Source: DATKUC01 sp964577375 (GTDB lineage: Bacteria > Spirochaetota > Spirochaetia > DSM-27196 > DATKUC01). Taken from it: a DNA stretch of 62,013 nucleotides. Under the pieces are notes generated by a model. It saw only the letters and a list, made by a program, of their open reading frames with translations. It was not told the DNA's origin and made no database searches. The stretch is from assembly GCA_964577375.1 (NCBI GenBank), contig CAZNYW010000021.1:1-62013 (forward strand), given 5' to 3'. This document shows, piece after piece, positions 1 to 12,444 of the stretch; position 1 is the first letter of the stretch; every line of letters starts with the position of its first letter. A program made the translations under genes and the position numbers.

Positions 1-54
1 TAGAGCACCACCATGGTAAGGTGGGGGTCATCGGTTCGAATCCGATCGAGGGCT
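1..54 (+). tRNA. tRNA-Thr (GGT), 5' end cut by window edge
   Basis: The 3' two thirds of a tRNA are visible. The anticodon stem CCACC/GGTGG closes the 7-nt loop ATGGTAA, so the anticodon is GGT (Thr). The T arm ATCGG-TTCGAAT-CCGAT is perfect, and the 3' acceptor strand is CGAGGGC with discriminator T. No CCA is encoded. The 5' acceptor strand and most of the D arm lie before position 1. Confidence 0.93.
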
Positions 55-69
55 GTTTTTCCACAGTCT

Positions 70-86
70 TGGCACGGAATGTGCTT
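70..86 (+). promoter_or_regulatory. possible sigma-54 (-24/-12) element upstream of rpmG
   Basis: TTGGCACGGAATGTGCT fits the YTGGCACG-N4-TTGCW consensus with one mismatch (GTGC for TTGC). GG at 71-72 and GC at 83-84 have the required 10-nt spacing. It lies just upstream of a much better supported sigma-70 promoter, whose -35 box would overlap its start site. No activator site was recognised, so this may be chance. Confidence 0.3.
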
Positions 87-93
87 TGCGCCG

Positions 94-122
94 TTGACAC
101 GCCGGGGTAGAAACTCTATATT
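94..122 (+). promoter_or_regulatory. sigma-70 promoter for rpmG-secE-nusG
   Basis: TTGACA (94-99), a 17-nt spacer and TATATT (117-122) give a near-consensus housekeeping promoter. The start site would be near 129, leaving a short leader before rpmG at 156. The downstream tRNA-Trp, secE and nusG may be co-transcribed, because no terminator is visible between them. Confidence 0.8.
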
Positions 123-155
123 GAAGATTCGAGTCGTTGACAGGAGATATGCGGC

Positions 156-332
156 ATGGCAAAAGCGAAGGGGAAGAGTGTTGAGCTCATCGCCCTGCAG
201 TGTACTGAATGCAATCGTCGGAACTACACAACGAAAAAGAACCGAAAGAACACGCAGGGTAAGCTGGAACTGAAGAAGTATTGTCCCCACGACAGGAAGC
301 ATACTCTTCACAAGGAAACCAAAGTCAAGTAA
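156..332 (+). CDS. rpmG: 50S ribosomal protein L33
   Basis: This 58-residue protein of the large ribosomal subunit starts MAKAKGKSVELIALQCTEC and ends HTLHKETKVK, which is the classic L33 pattern. The start is ATG 156, behind AGGAG at 142-146. A CxxC pair sits at residues 16 and 19. The second half has a single Cys in the form CPHD instead of a full CxxC, so a complete four-Cys zinc site is absent; that partial form is known in other bacteria. The gene lies upstream of tRNA-Trp, secE and nusG, a very common bacterial order. It is short enough to be missed by a length-filtered gene caller. Confidence 0.95.
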   Translation: MAKAKGKSVELIALQCTECNRRNYTTKKNRKNTQGKLELKKYCPHDRKHTLHKETKVK

Positions 333-440
333 CTGGTGGATGCGAAATCGCAGAAAGCAGTCGCAAAGCCGCGGTAGTAGTCACGGCATGTTGCTACGGA
401 ACATCCGGTCGTCTGACAGGCCGGCCATGCGAAAGTCCAT

Positions 441-514
441 AGGCCAGTAGCTCCAACGGCTAGAGCGCCGGTCTCCAAAACCGGATGTTGTAGGTTCGAA
501 TCCTACCTGGCCTG
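441..514 (+). tRNA. tRNA-Trp (CCA)
   Basis: A complete 74-nt cloverleaf. The acceptor AGGCCAG pairs with CTGGCCT, the D arm is GCTC/GAGC, the anticodon stem CCGGT/ACCGG encloses CTCCAAA (anticodon CCA, Trp), and the T arm is GTAGG-TTCGAAT-CCTAC. The discriminator is G and no CCA is encoded. It sits between rpmG and secE, the position tRNA-Trp occupies in many bacteria. Confidence 0.97.
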
Positions 515-631
515 TACATATCCTCCTGTCCGGCGAGGAGTTATTGAGCCGTGCACGAACGGCCCTCCGCCGTGTAATCACGGCCTCAAGCCGCGTTCAC
601 GGCAGGGCACATTCACTTTGAGGTGCTGCGA

Positions 632-811
632 ATGAAAAAAATAATTGCATTCTTCCAGGACAGCTACGCGGAACTCAGAAAGGTTGTTTGGCCGTCTCGG
701 GAGGAGGTCGGCTCCTCCACGAAGGTCGTTCTTGTTTCCGTTGCACTCTTTGCAGCCGTTCTCGGCATCGTTGACTTCCTTCTGGTGCGGGGGATCGACT
801 ATCTATTCTAG
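632..811 (+). CDS. secE: preprotein translocase subunit SecE
   Basis: A 59-residue single-span SecE of the SecYEG channel. The conserved amphipathic segment with ELRKVVWPSREE (about residues 14-25) precedes one membrane helix at about residues 31-55. ATG 632 is preferred over the in-frame GTG at 623 because TGAGGTG at 619-625 then serves as the Shine-Dalgarno at normal spacing. The short single-helix form is typical outside Proteobacteria. nusG follows after 124 nt that contain no gene. Confidence 0.95.
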   Translation: MKKIIAFFQDSYAELRKVVWPSREEVGSSTKVVLVSVALFAAVLGIVDFLLVRGIDYLF

Positions 812-935
812 CGAATATCTCAGGCCGAGTGCTGAACCCGCCATCCGATTCGTCGTTCTTGGCGGGATTACGCTAGTGCGGGCACGCGGCCGAGCGTCGA
901 TCGATTCGCAAATCTGTAATTCATGAAGGGGTGAC

Positions 936-1490
936 ATGGCAAAGGGCTGGTACGTACTGCACACATACTCCGGATACGAGAATAAGATTGAAAAAACCAT
1001 CCGAAGGATGATGGATGACGGCCTGCTCGAAGAGGCGGTCATCGACATCAAGGTGCCGTCAGAACAGGTAGTGGAGATCAAGGAAGGAAAGAAGAAGATC
1101 ACCACCAAGAAATTCCTTCCCGGATACATCCTTCTCGAGATGGATCTCCCCGACCTTGGCTGGAAGACGATCTGCTCCAATATCCGCAAAATCCAGGGCG
1201 TTACCGGTTTCGTCGGGTCAGGCGCGGCAATGAAGCCGCAGCCGATAAGTCAGGAGGAGGCGCGTACCATCCTCCAGAAGGCGGGTGAGATCAAGGGCGA
1301 CAAGAACCTGAAGCCGAAACAGAGCTTTTCGGTCGGCGAGCAGGTGCGCATCATCGAGGGGCCGTTCGAATCGTTTACCGGCAATGTGGAAGAGGTAAAC
1401 GCGGAGAAGGGCAAGCTTCGGGTTATGGTCGGCATATTCGGGCGCGCGACGCCCGTTGAAGTGGATTTTCTCCAGGTCGAAAAGGTCTGA
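936..1490 (+). CDS. nusG: transcription termination/antitermination factor NusG
   Basis: A 184-residue elongation factor that binds RNA polymerase and couples it to the ribosome or Rho. The N-terminal NGN domain begins WYVLHTYSGYENKIEK, and the C-terminal KOW domain (about residues 128-184) contains VGEQVRIIEGPFESFTG. The GAAGGGGTGAC sequence before ATG 936 is a good ribosome binding site. The length is normal and no domain insertion of the kind seen in some phyla is present. Its place between secE and rplK is canonical. Confidence 0.97.
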   Translation: MAKGWYVLHTYSGYENKIEKTIRRMMDDGLLEEAVIDIKVPSEQVVEIKEGKKKITTKKFLPGYILLEMDLPDLGWKTICSNIRKIQGVTGFVGSGAAMKPQPISQEEARTILQKAGEIKGDKNLKPKQSFSVGEQVRIIEGPFESFTGNVEEVNAEKGKLRVMVGIFGRATPVEVDFLQVEKV

Positions 1491-1588
1491 TGAATCGTTA
1501 ACAAGGGTGTCTCGTTGAGGTGCCCGATGGGAGTCCGGTTTGCCGGGTGAGCCGGTCCGGACGCTAATACCACGAAAGGAGATGGCAC

Positions 1589-2020
1589 ATGGCCAAAAAA
1601 AAGATTGCCGCCATCGTAAAACTGCAGGTGCCGGCGGGCAAAGCGACCCCGGCGCCGCCGGTCGGACCGGCGCTCGGACCCCACGGCGTGAGCGCTCCTC
1701 AGTTCGTTCAGCAGTTCAACGATGTCACCAAGAGCATGGAACCGGGACTTATCATCCCGGTGGTGATCACCGTGTATGCGGACCGCTCGTTTTCGTTCAT
1801 CACGAAGACGCCCCCCGCATCGGTACTGATCAAGCGAGCGATCAACCTCGAAAAGGGGTCGCCGGAGTCCCACCGTACAAAGGTCGGGAAGATTTCGCTG
1901 GACAAGGTGCGGGAAATCGCGCAGCTGAAGCTGCCTGATCTCAACGCAAACGACATTGAAGCCGGTATGCGGATCATCGCAGGCACCGCCCGCAGCATGG
2001 GCGTGGAAGTGGAGAAGTAG
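1589..2020 (+). CDS. rplK: 50S ribosomal protein L11
   Basis: A 143-residue protein of the GTPase-associated centre. The proline-rich N-terminal segment (VKLQVPAGKATPAPPVGPAL) binds translation factors and is the region contacted by thiopeptides. The C-terminal RNA-binding domain ends with the conserved IAGTARSMGVEVE. The start ATG follows AAGGAG. Two bases separate it from rplA, and the pair forms the usual L11-L1 unit, which in other bacteria is translationally repressed by L1. Confidence 0.97.
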   Translation: MAKKKIAAIVKLQVPAGKATPAPPVGPALGPHGVSAPQFVQQFNDVTKSMEPGLIIPVVITVYADRSFSFITKTPPASVLIKRAINLEKGSPESHRTKVGKISLDKVREIAQLKLPDLNANDIEAGMRIIAGTARSMGVEVEK

Positions 2021-2022
2021 CC

Positions 2023-2709
2023 ATGGTACACGGAAAGAAGTATCGAGCGGCGGCTTCTCAGTACGATCCGCAGAAGACCTACGATGCCGAGGAGGCAATC
2101 GCCCTCGTCAAGACGCTTGCCTACGCAAAGTTTGACGAGACAGTCGAGCTTTCGCTCAATCTCAATCTGAAGAAGAGCGGTACAGTGCGTGACACGGTCG
2201 TGCTTCCTCACCAGTTCACCACGGAGAAGAAGATTCTCGTCTTCGCCAAGGGTGACAAGGCACACGAGGCCGAGGAGGCGGGAGCGACCTACGTCGGCGA
2301 CGACGACCTGATCGAGAAGATCAAGGGCGGGTGGCTCGATTTCGATGTGTGTGTCGCTACGCCCGATATGATGAAGGACGTTGGCAAGCTGGGACCGGTG
2401 CTCGGCCGGCGCGGCCTGATGCCCAACCCCAAGACCCAGACCGTCACCTTCGACATCAAGGGCGCCATCGCGGAGTTGCGCAAGGGCCGCGTGGAGTTTC
2501 GCGCGGACAAGACCGGTGTGATCCACCTCGCTGTCGGCAAGGTATCGATGGAGCCGGCTAAGCTCAAAGAGAATATGGACGTTGTCGTGTCCGAGGTGGA
2601 CCGCAGGCGGCCGCCCGAAACAAAGGGTGAGTTCATCAAGACGGTAGCCATAAGCTCGACGATGGGGCCGGGTGTGCGCGTGCTGCGCACAGTCGACAGG
2701 GCCGTATAA
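2023..2709 (+). CDS. rplA: 50S ribosomal protein L1
   Basis: A 228-residue L1-stalk protein that binds 23S rRNA near the E site. It contains the hallmark stretch KLGPVLGRRGLMPNPKTQTV at about residues 123-142 and ends with the STMGPGVRV motif before a short tail. ATG 2023 begins 3 bp after the rplK stop, so translation is probably coupled. In model bacteria L1 represses its own operon; no binding site was identified here. Confidence 0.97.
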   Translation: MVHGKKYRAAASQYDPQKTYDAEEAIALVKTLAYAKFDETVELSLNLNLKKSGTVRDTVVLPHQFTTEKKILVFAKGDKAHEAEEAGATYVGDDDLIEKIKGGWLDFDVCVATPDMMKDVGKLGPVLGRRGLMPNPKTQTVTFDIKGAIAELRKGRVEFRADKTGVIHLAVGKVSMEPAKLKENMDVVVSEVDRRRPPETKGEFIKTVAISSTMGPGVRVLRTVDRAV

Positions 2710-2724
2710 GGGGGGGGCGGAGAA

Positions 2725-3288
2725 ATGGCAGAAAAGGTTGCCCAGAGCACTAAGGGCCACGAGGCCCACATAAATGACGAAAAGCGCGAGGCGGTCGACG
2801 TCCTGAAGCAGCAGTTCGGCGAGGTGAAGGACTTCATCTTCACCGACTACCGAGGACTTACCGTTGAGCAGATCACCGAGCTGCGAAGCAAACTGCGCGA
2901 GCAGGAGGCCGAGTACAAGGTCATCAAGAACAACTTTGCCCGGATCGCATTTCAGCAGATGAAGTCGCCGGACGCGGTTGCCGAGTACCTTGTCGGACCC
3001 ACCGCCATCGCGATGACGAAAGGCGAGGCGACTCCGGTAGTCAAATCGCTCATCGACTTCTCCAGGGAGTGGACCGTCCAGGTCAAGGGCGGGTTGATTT
3101 CGGGCTTGGTGTTCGATGCGAAGCAGGTCGAGGCGTTCAGCAGGCTTCCGACACGTCCGGAGCTGCTGTCGATGCTGATGAGAACAATGAACGCACCGCT
3201 TCAGAACATGGTTTACGCAATGAACGGTGTTACAACAAAACTGGTGCGAACGCTTCAGGCGGTCGCGGACAAGAAGTCGGCCGCCTGA
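2725..3288 (+). CDS. rplJ: 50S ribosomal protein L10
   Basis: A 187-residue stalk base protein that anchors L7/L12 dimers. Recognisable blocks are FIFTDYRGLTVEQITELR, EAEYKVIKNNFARIA and the C-terminal L12-binding helix. About 15 extra N-terminal residues (MAEKVAQSTKGHEAH) precede the usual start, so the exact start is slightly uncertain, but GGCGGAG sits at good spacing before ATG 2725. rplL follows after 132 nt. Confidence 0.96.
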   Translation: MAEKVAQSTKGHEAHINDEKREAVDVLKQQFGEVKDFIFTDYRGLTVEQITELRSKLREQEAEYKVIKNNFARIAFQQMKSPDAVAEYLVGPTAIAMTKGEATPVVKSLIDFSREWTVQVKGGLISGLVFDAKQVEAFSRLPTRPELLSMLMRTMNAPLQNMVYAMNGVTTKLVRTLQAVADKKSAA

Positions 3289-3420
3289 GGGCCGCGTCGG
3301 GTCTGGAGGGCGGATGTCCTCCGCCGGGCCCGAAGAAAACAGGAGTGAACCGGACGTTAGTCTTCGCGTTGTGTTGCATGCTATCGCCCGGAACTATAAA
3401 AACTTAAAGGAGAAGATAAT

Positions 3421-3816
3421 ATGGCAACACTGGGTAAAGAGGAAATTCTGGATGCCATCGCAAACATGACGGTTCTCGAGGTTTCGGATCTCGTCAAGGC
3501 GATGGAAGAGAAGTTCGGCGTGACTGCGGCCGCTCCCGTAGCGGTTGCTGCGGTCGGCGGAGGAGCTGCCGGCGGTGACGGTGGGGCTGCGGCTGAGGAG
3601 CAGACGGAATTCAACGTCATCCTCAAGAGCGTAAAAGATGGTGCGAAGATTCCGGTAATCAAGGAAGTTCGCGCAATTACCGGGCTTGGACTGAAAGAGG
3701 CAAAGGATCTTGTCGAAGCTGGAGGGAAGGCTGTCAAAGAGGGCGTTTCCAAAGACGAGGCAAATCAGATCAAGCAGAAGTTGGAAGCAGCTGGCGGAGT
3801 CGTTGAGGTCCAATAG
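3421..3816 (+). CDS. rplL: 50S ribosomal protein L7/L12
   Basis: A 131-residue acidic stalk protein that recruits translational GTPases. It has an N-terminal dimerisation domain, an Ala/Gly-rich hinge (about residues 37-58), and a C-terminal domain with the factor-binding helix ITGLGLKEAKDLVE. The strong ribosome binding site AAAGGAGA suits a protein needed in several copies per ribosome. A strong hairpin follows the stop, separating it from rpoB. Confidence 0.97.
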   Translation: MATLGKEEILDAIANMTVLEVSDLVKAMEEKFGVTAAAPVAVAAVGGGAAGGDGGAAAEEQTEFNVILKSVKDGAKIPVIKEVRAITGLGLKEAKDLVEAGGKAVKEGVSKDEANQIKQKLEAAGGVVEVQ

Positions 3817-3855
3817 TTACAACTTCTTGTATACGCAGATGCAGTTTACTCACGG

Positions 3856-3895
3856 CACCACCGGACGGAATTTGTCCGGTGGTGTCTCTTTCTCT
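3856..3895 (+). terminator. attenuator/partial terminator between rplL and rpoB
   Basis: A perfect 11-bp stem (CACCACCGGAC, 3856-3866, with GTCCGGTGGTG, 3874-3884) and a 7-nt loop are followed by a pyrimidine-rich tract TCTCTTTCTCTT. The position equals the rplL-rpoB attenuator of E. coli, which lowers RNA polymerase synthesis relative to ribosomal proteins. No separate rpoB promoter was found, so read-through is expected. Confidence 0.75.
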
Positions 3896-3986
3896 TCTCC
3901 CGTTTTCCTCCTCAGTTCGGCCGCAATATCACGGGCGAAGGGCGGAAGCGCTTGCGGCGCCTCCGCTTTTCGCCAGGGGGGCTTAG

Positions 3987-6900
3987 ATGTTTGATAGAAC
4001 TAAACCAATCCACCGGACGCAAGTCGGGCAGGCAGCTGATCGGGTCATGGACCTTCCGGACCTCGTTGACATACAGCTTTCATCCTACGAGCGATTTCTT
4101 CAGCGCGAAACAATGCTCGCTGGAAATCCGCCGCTCGATCAGGGGCTGGAAGAGGTCTTTCAGAGCATATTTCCGATCGAAAGCCAGGCCGGAGACATGC
4201 GGCTCGAATATGACCATTATAACCTCGATGAGGACAACATAAAGTTCAGCGAATTCGAGTGTAAACAGAAGGGGCACACCTACGCGGTGCCCATCAAGGC
4301 TCGAATCAATCTGGTCTTTCTGGAAACAGGTGAAATCCGCCAGAAGGATATCTATATGGGCGACATTCCCCTCATGACCGACCGGGGAACCTTCGTTATA
4401 AACGGCGCCGAACGGGTCGTGGTAAGCCAGATTCACCGTTCCCCGGGCGTTATCTTTTCTCACGAGAAGGGCGTCTACTCTTCGCGCATCATCCCCTACC
4501 GGGGAAGCTGGCTCGAGTTCGAGATTGATCAGAAGAAAGAGCTGATCTACGCCAAGATCGACCGCAAGAAACGGATCCTTGGAACGCTTTTTCTGCGTGC
4601 TCTCGGATACGATACGCGTGAAAAGATAATCGATGTCTTCTATAAGACTATGCCGATGCGCGTCTCCGAGGATCGGGAGCTGCGGGAAAACCTGGTAAAC
4701 AAGGTGCTTGCCCGCCCGGTCTTCGTAACCGAGGGGGCAGAGGAGAAGAAGCTCTATCGTGCCGGTGAGAAGATCCATCCGCACGATGTGGACGAGCTGA
4801 TTCATTCCGAGGTGGAAGAGGTGCACGTGATCGACTCGCAGCATGCTGAATCCCTCCACTCGGATATCATCCTCAACTGTTTCGAGCGCGAGGAGAGCAA
4901 GTACACGCACGCCGAAGCCGGCCGCGACGAGCCCTCCAAAGAGGATGCGCTCTCCGCGGTCTACGCGATAATCATGCCCGGTGAGCCAATCACCGTTGAA
5001 AGCGCGGAGAAGGACTTCAATTCGATGTTCTTCACATCGCGCCGCTACGATCTCGGACGCGTCGGCCGTTACAAGCTCAACAAGAAGTTCGACTACGAGC
5101 TCGCGGTCGAGGAGCAGACGCTCACCCGCGACGACATCGTCAATACCATGCGCTATCTCATCCGGGTCTATATCGGCGAAGACAACGTCGACGACATCGA
5201 CCATCTCGGCAACCGCCGGGTGCGAAGCGTCGGCGAGCTGCTTGCAAATCAGCTGAAAACCGCATTCTCCCGCATGGAGCGGATCGCGAAGGAGCGGATG
5301 TCGCTCAAAGAGACCGACACGATAAAGCCGCAGGACCTCATTTCGATTAAGCCGATTGTTGCGGCGATCAAGGAGTTCTTCGGCTCGAGTCAGCTGTCGC
5401 AGTTCATGGACCAGGTCAATCCGCTCTCGGAGCTGACCCACAAACGGCGCCTGAATGCGCTTGGCCCCGGCGGTCTTTCGCGCGATCGAGCTGGGTTCGA
5501 GGTTCGCGACGTGCACTACACCCACTACGGACGCATGTGTCCGATCGAAACGCCTGAGGGACCGAACATCGGTCTCATTGTTTCGCTCGCGATCTACACC
5601 CGGGTCAACGAGTACGGCTTTCTCGAGACCCCCTATCGCCGCGTAAAGAACGGCAAGGTGAGCCGGGATATCGAGTATCTGTCGGCCATGGATGAGGAAA
5701 AGCATTTCATCGCGCAGGCGAGCGCCCCGGTAGACAAGGGCGGCAAGTTCCTTGCCAGCCAGATCTCGGTACGGAAGTCGGGTGACTACACGGTTCGCCC
5801 GCCGGAAGATATCGCCTTCATGGACGTGTCGCCGAAGCAGATCATCTCGGTGTCGGCGAGCCTCATCCCCTTCCTCGAGCACGACGATGCAAACCGCGCT
5901 CTCATGGGCAGCAATATGCAGCGCCAGGCGGTGCCGCTCGTGTTCCCGGAGCCGCCGCGCGTCGGTACCGGCATGGAGGGCAAGACCGCCTACGATTCCG
6001 GCGTCCTCGTGAAGTCGCGCCGGGCCGGAACGGTCGAGTACGTTTCGTCGGTGCGGGTTGTCGTGAAGCCGGACGGCGCGAAGAATCGAGACGATCGGGA
6101 CGAATATCCGATGATCAAGTATCAGCGGACCAATCAGGACACCTGCTACACGCAGAAGCCGATAGTGAAGCTTGGTCAGAAGCTCGCCAAGGGCGACGTG
6201 ATTGCCGACGGGCCCGCCACCTTCATGGGTGAGCTCGCTCTCGGACGTAATGTCCTCGTCGGTTTCGTGCCGTGGAACGGATACAACTTCGAAGACGCAA
6301 TCCTCATTTCGGAAAACGTGGTGAAGGAGGACATCTTCACCTCCATCCACATAAAAGAGTTCACCATTGATGTCCGCGAAACCAAGCTGGGGCCGGAGAA
6401 GATAACCCGCGACATTCCCAACACGTCCGAAAAGGCGCTGGATCAGCTCGACGAGGAGGGAATTGTCCGCGTCGGGGCGAAGGTGAAGTCCGGCTACATC
6501 CTGGTGGGCAAGGTTACGCCGAAAAGCGAGACTGAGACCACGCCGGAGTTCAAGCTTCTGAACTCGATCTTCGGCGAAAAGGCGAAGGAAGTCCGGGACA
6601 CCTCGCTTCGCGTGCCTCACGGTGTCGAGGGAACGGTCATCGACGTTCAACGGCTTCGCCGCAGCGAGGGTGATGATCTCGCCCCGGGCGTTGATGAAGT
6701 GGTGAAGGTGCTGATCGCCACCAAGCGTAAGCTGCAGGAGGGCGACAAGATGGCGGGCCGCCACGGAAACAAGGGCGTAATCGCCCGTGTGCTACCCGTC
6801 GAGGACATGCCCTACATGGCCGACGGCACACCGCTCGACCTCTGCCTTAATCCGCTGGGCGTCCCGTCCCGTATGAACATTGGGCAGATACTCGAAACCG

Positions 6901-7487
6901 AGCTGGGATGGGCTGCTGCGGCTCTCGACGAATGGTACGCCACTCCGGTGTTTGAATCCGCCACCAACGAGCAGATCGAAGAGCGCCTTCAGAAGGCGGG
7001 ACTTCCGGTCAGCTCGAAGATCGCACTTTACGACGGGCGGAGCGGCGAGCAGTTCGAGAACGAGGTAATGGTGGGCGAGATGTACATGCTGAAGCTGCAC
7101 CATCTCGTGGACGACAAGATGCACGCGCGGTCGACGGGGCCCTATTCGCTGGTTACACAGCAGCCCCTCGGCGGAAAGGCGCAGTTCGGAGGTCAGCGTC
7201 TTGGTGAAATGGAGGTGTGGGCACTGGAGGCGTACGGCGCCGCCAACACGCTCCAGGAGCTTCTGACCATCAAGTCGGACGACATGACCGGACGCGCGAA
7301 GATTTACGAGAGCATTGTCAAAGGCGAGCCGTCGACCGCTGCGGGTGTACCCGAGTCTTTCAACGTGCTCGTGCAGGAACTCCGAGGGCTTGCGCTTGAT
7401 ATGTCGATCTACGACTCCAAGGGCAAGCAGATTCCGCTCACCGAACGGGATGAGGAGCTCATCAACCGTCAGGGGAGCAATTTCTAG
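3987..7487 (+). CDS. rpoB: DNA-directed RNA polymerase subunit beta
   Basis: An 1166-residue beta subunit of RNA polymerase. The rifampicin cluster I region reads FGSSQLSQFMDQVNPLSEL followed by THKRRLNALGPGG. The Asn is residue 490 (codon AAT 5454-5456), where E. coli has Ser531. Asn at this site is the documented cause of natural rifampicin resistance in spirochaetes. The C terminus keeps the GGKAQFGGQRLGEMEVWALE block. The protein is shorter than the E. coli form (1342 residues) and appears to lack the large lineage-specific insertions. rpoC starts 12 nt downstream. Confidence 0.98.
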   Translation: MFDRTKPIHRTQVGQAADRVMDLPDLVDIQLSSYERFLQRETMLAGNPPLDQGLEEVFQSIFPIESQAGDMRLEYDHYNLDEDNIKFSEFECKQKGHTYAVPIKARINLVFLETGEIRQKDIYMGDIPLMTDRGTFVINGAERVVVSQIHRSPGVIFSHEKGVYSSRIIPYRGSWLEFEIDQKKELIYAKIDRKKRILGTLFLRALGYDTREKIIDVFYKTMPMRVSEDRELRENLVNKVLARPVFVTEGAEEKKLYRAGEKIHPHDVDELIHSEVEEVHVIDSQHAESLHSDIILNCFEREESKYTHAEAGRDEPSKEDALSAVYAIIMPGEPITVESAEKDFNSMFFTSRRYDLGRVGRYKLNKKFDYELAVEEQTLTRDDIVNTMRYLIRVYIGEDNVDDIDHLGNRRVRSVGELLANQLKTAFSRMERIAKERMSLKETDTIKPQDLISIKPIVAAIKEFFGSSQLSQFMDQVNPLSELTHKRRLNALGPGGLSRDRAGFEVRDVHYTHYGRMCPIETPEGPNIGLIVSLAIYTRVNEYGFLETPYRRVKNGKVSRDIEYLSAMDEEKHFIAQASAPVDKGGKFLASQISVRKSGDYTVRPPEDIAFMDVSPKQIISVSASLIPFLEHDDANRALMGSNMQRQAVPLVFPEPPRVGTGMEGKTAYDSGVLVKSRRAGTVEYVSSVRVVVKPDGAKNRDDRDEYPMIKYQRTNQDTCYTQKPIVKLGQKLAKGDVIADGPATFMGELALGRNVLVGFVPWNGYNFEDAILISENVVKEDIFTSIHIKEFTIDVRETKLGPEKITRDIPNTSEKALDQLDEEGIVRVGAKVKSGYILVGKVTPKSETETTPEFKLLNSIFGEKAKEVRDTSLRVPHGVEGTVIDVQRLRRSEGDDLAPGVDEVVKVLIATKRKLQEGDKMAGRHGNKGVIARVLPVEDMPYMADGTPLDLCLNPLGVPSRMNIGQILETELGWAAAALDEWYATPVFESATNEQIEERLQKAGLPVSSKIALYDGRSGEQFENEVMVGEMYMLKLHHLVDDKMHARSTGPYSLVTQQPLGGKAQFGGQRLGEMEVWALEAYGAANTLQELLTIKSDDMTGRAKIYESIVKGEPSTAAGVPESFNVLVQELRGLALDMSIYDSKGKQIPLTERDEELINRQGSNF

Positions 7488-7499
7488 GGAGTAGCGCAC

Positions 7500-11732
<4,233 letters not shown>

Positions 11733-11738
11733 GCCCGC

Positions 11739-11809
11739 GTGATGTCCGCGCCAGGGTCCGGTAATCCGCCCTCACGGCTGATCCCGACCGGGCCGTGATG
11801 TCCGCGCCA
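11739..11809 (+). repeat. pair of 15-bp direct repeats downstream of rpoC
   Basis: GTGATGTCCGCGCCA occurs at 11739-11753 and again at 11795-11809, 56 bp apart, in the 325-bp gene-free interval between rpoC and rpsL (11733-12057). The rest of that interval holds a candidate promoter (11823-11851), a hairpin with a U tract (11928-11956) and no plausible gene. Function unknown; the pair could be a protein-binding site or a duplication remnant. Confidence 0.6.
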
Positions 11810-11822
11810 AGCGGTATCCCGC

Positions 11823-11851
11823 TTGACTTTTTTGACTGGCGCTGTTAGAGT
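11823..11851 (+). promoter_or_regulatory. candidate sigma-70 promoter for rpsL-rpsG
   Basis: TTGACT (11823-11828), a 17-nt spacer and TAGAGT (11846-11851) form a moderate promoter about 200 nt upstream of rpsL. The -10 matches consensus at four of six positions. The downstream hairpin at 11928 would then lie in the leader and could act as an attenuator. Confidence 0.45.
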
Positions 11852-11927
11852 TCATGCTCTACCAGCGCGACAGGATAGCGAAAACTGTCCATTGTCTTCT
11901 TTTTAGTTGAACGTGCGCACCTGTAGT

Positions 11928-11956
11928 CCTGATCCTTCGGATCAGGGGGAATTTTT
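11928..11956 (+). terminator. rho-independent terminator or attenuator ahead of rpsL
   Basis: CCTGATCC (11928-11935) and GGATCAGG (11939-11946) form an 8-bp stem over a TTC loop, followed by GGGAA and TTTTT (11952-11956). It can end the rpoBC transcript, or attenuate transcripts starting at the candidate promoter 80 nt upstream. About 100 nt remain before rpsL. Confidence 0.6.
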
Positions 11957-12057
11957 CGCGTACAGTTGCAGCTGGAAGAAAGACGATTGAGCAGAATGGA
12001 AACCAAACGCGGCTGAGAAGAATGCCGCATGGACAACGTGAGGAGAGGCCAGGTTAG

Positions 12058-12432
12058 ATGCCTACGATAAACCAGTTGATTCGCAAGGGGCGAAAAGAGA
12101 TCAAGAAAGGAACGAAATCTCCCGCCCTGCAGTCGTGTCCGCAGAAGCGCGGCGTATGCACCCGCGTCATGACGGTCACACCGAAGAAGCCGAACTCGGC
12201 ACTCCGCAAGGTTGCCCGCGTGCGGCTCACAAACGGAATCGAAGTAACAGCCTATATTCCTGGAATCGGACACAATCTGCAGGAGCACTCAGTTGTGCTG
12301 CTGCGCGGTGGCCGCGTGAAGGACCTTCCGGGCGTTCGCTACCACATAATTCGTGGCGCGAAGGATACGCTTGGAGTCGAGGATCGGCGCAAGGCGCGTT
12401 CCAAGTACGGCACGAAGCGGCCGAAGGCATAA
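12058..12432 (+). CDS. rpsL: 30S ribosomal protein S12
   Basis: A 124-residue decoding-centre protein, conserved from MPTINQLIRKGR to the C-terminal RSKYGTKRPKA. The streptomycin-related Lys residues in TPKKPNSALRK and GGRVKDLPGVRYH are wild-type, so no resistance change is visible. The Asp in VKDLPG is the usual methylthiolation site. rpsG follows 12 nt later. A spaced GAGGAGAGG precedes the start. Confidence 0.98.
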   Translation: MPTINQLIRKGRKEIKKGTKSPALQSCPQKRGVCTRVMTVTPKKPNSALRKVARVRLTNGIEVTAYIPGIGHNLQEHSVVLLRGGRVKDLPGVRYHIIRGAKDTLGVEDRRKARSKYGTKRPKA

Positions 12433-12444
12433 TGGAAGGTTGAG

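Noticed and set aside
4080..6764. Long open frame antisense to rpoB (894 codons)
   Set aside because: It lies wholly opposite rpoB, has no known motifs, and arises from high GC and codon bias. The same holds for long antisense frames opposite rpoC (7803-10196), tuf (13603-14883) and the S10/spc genes (16724-18706, 19007-20962).
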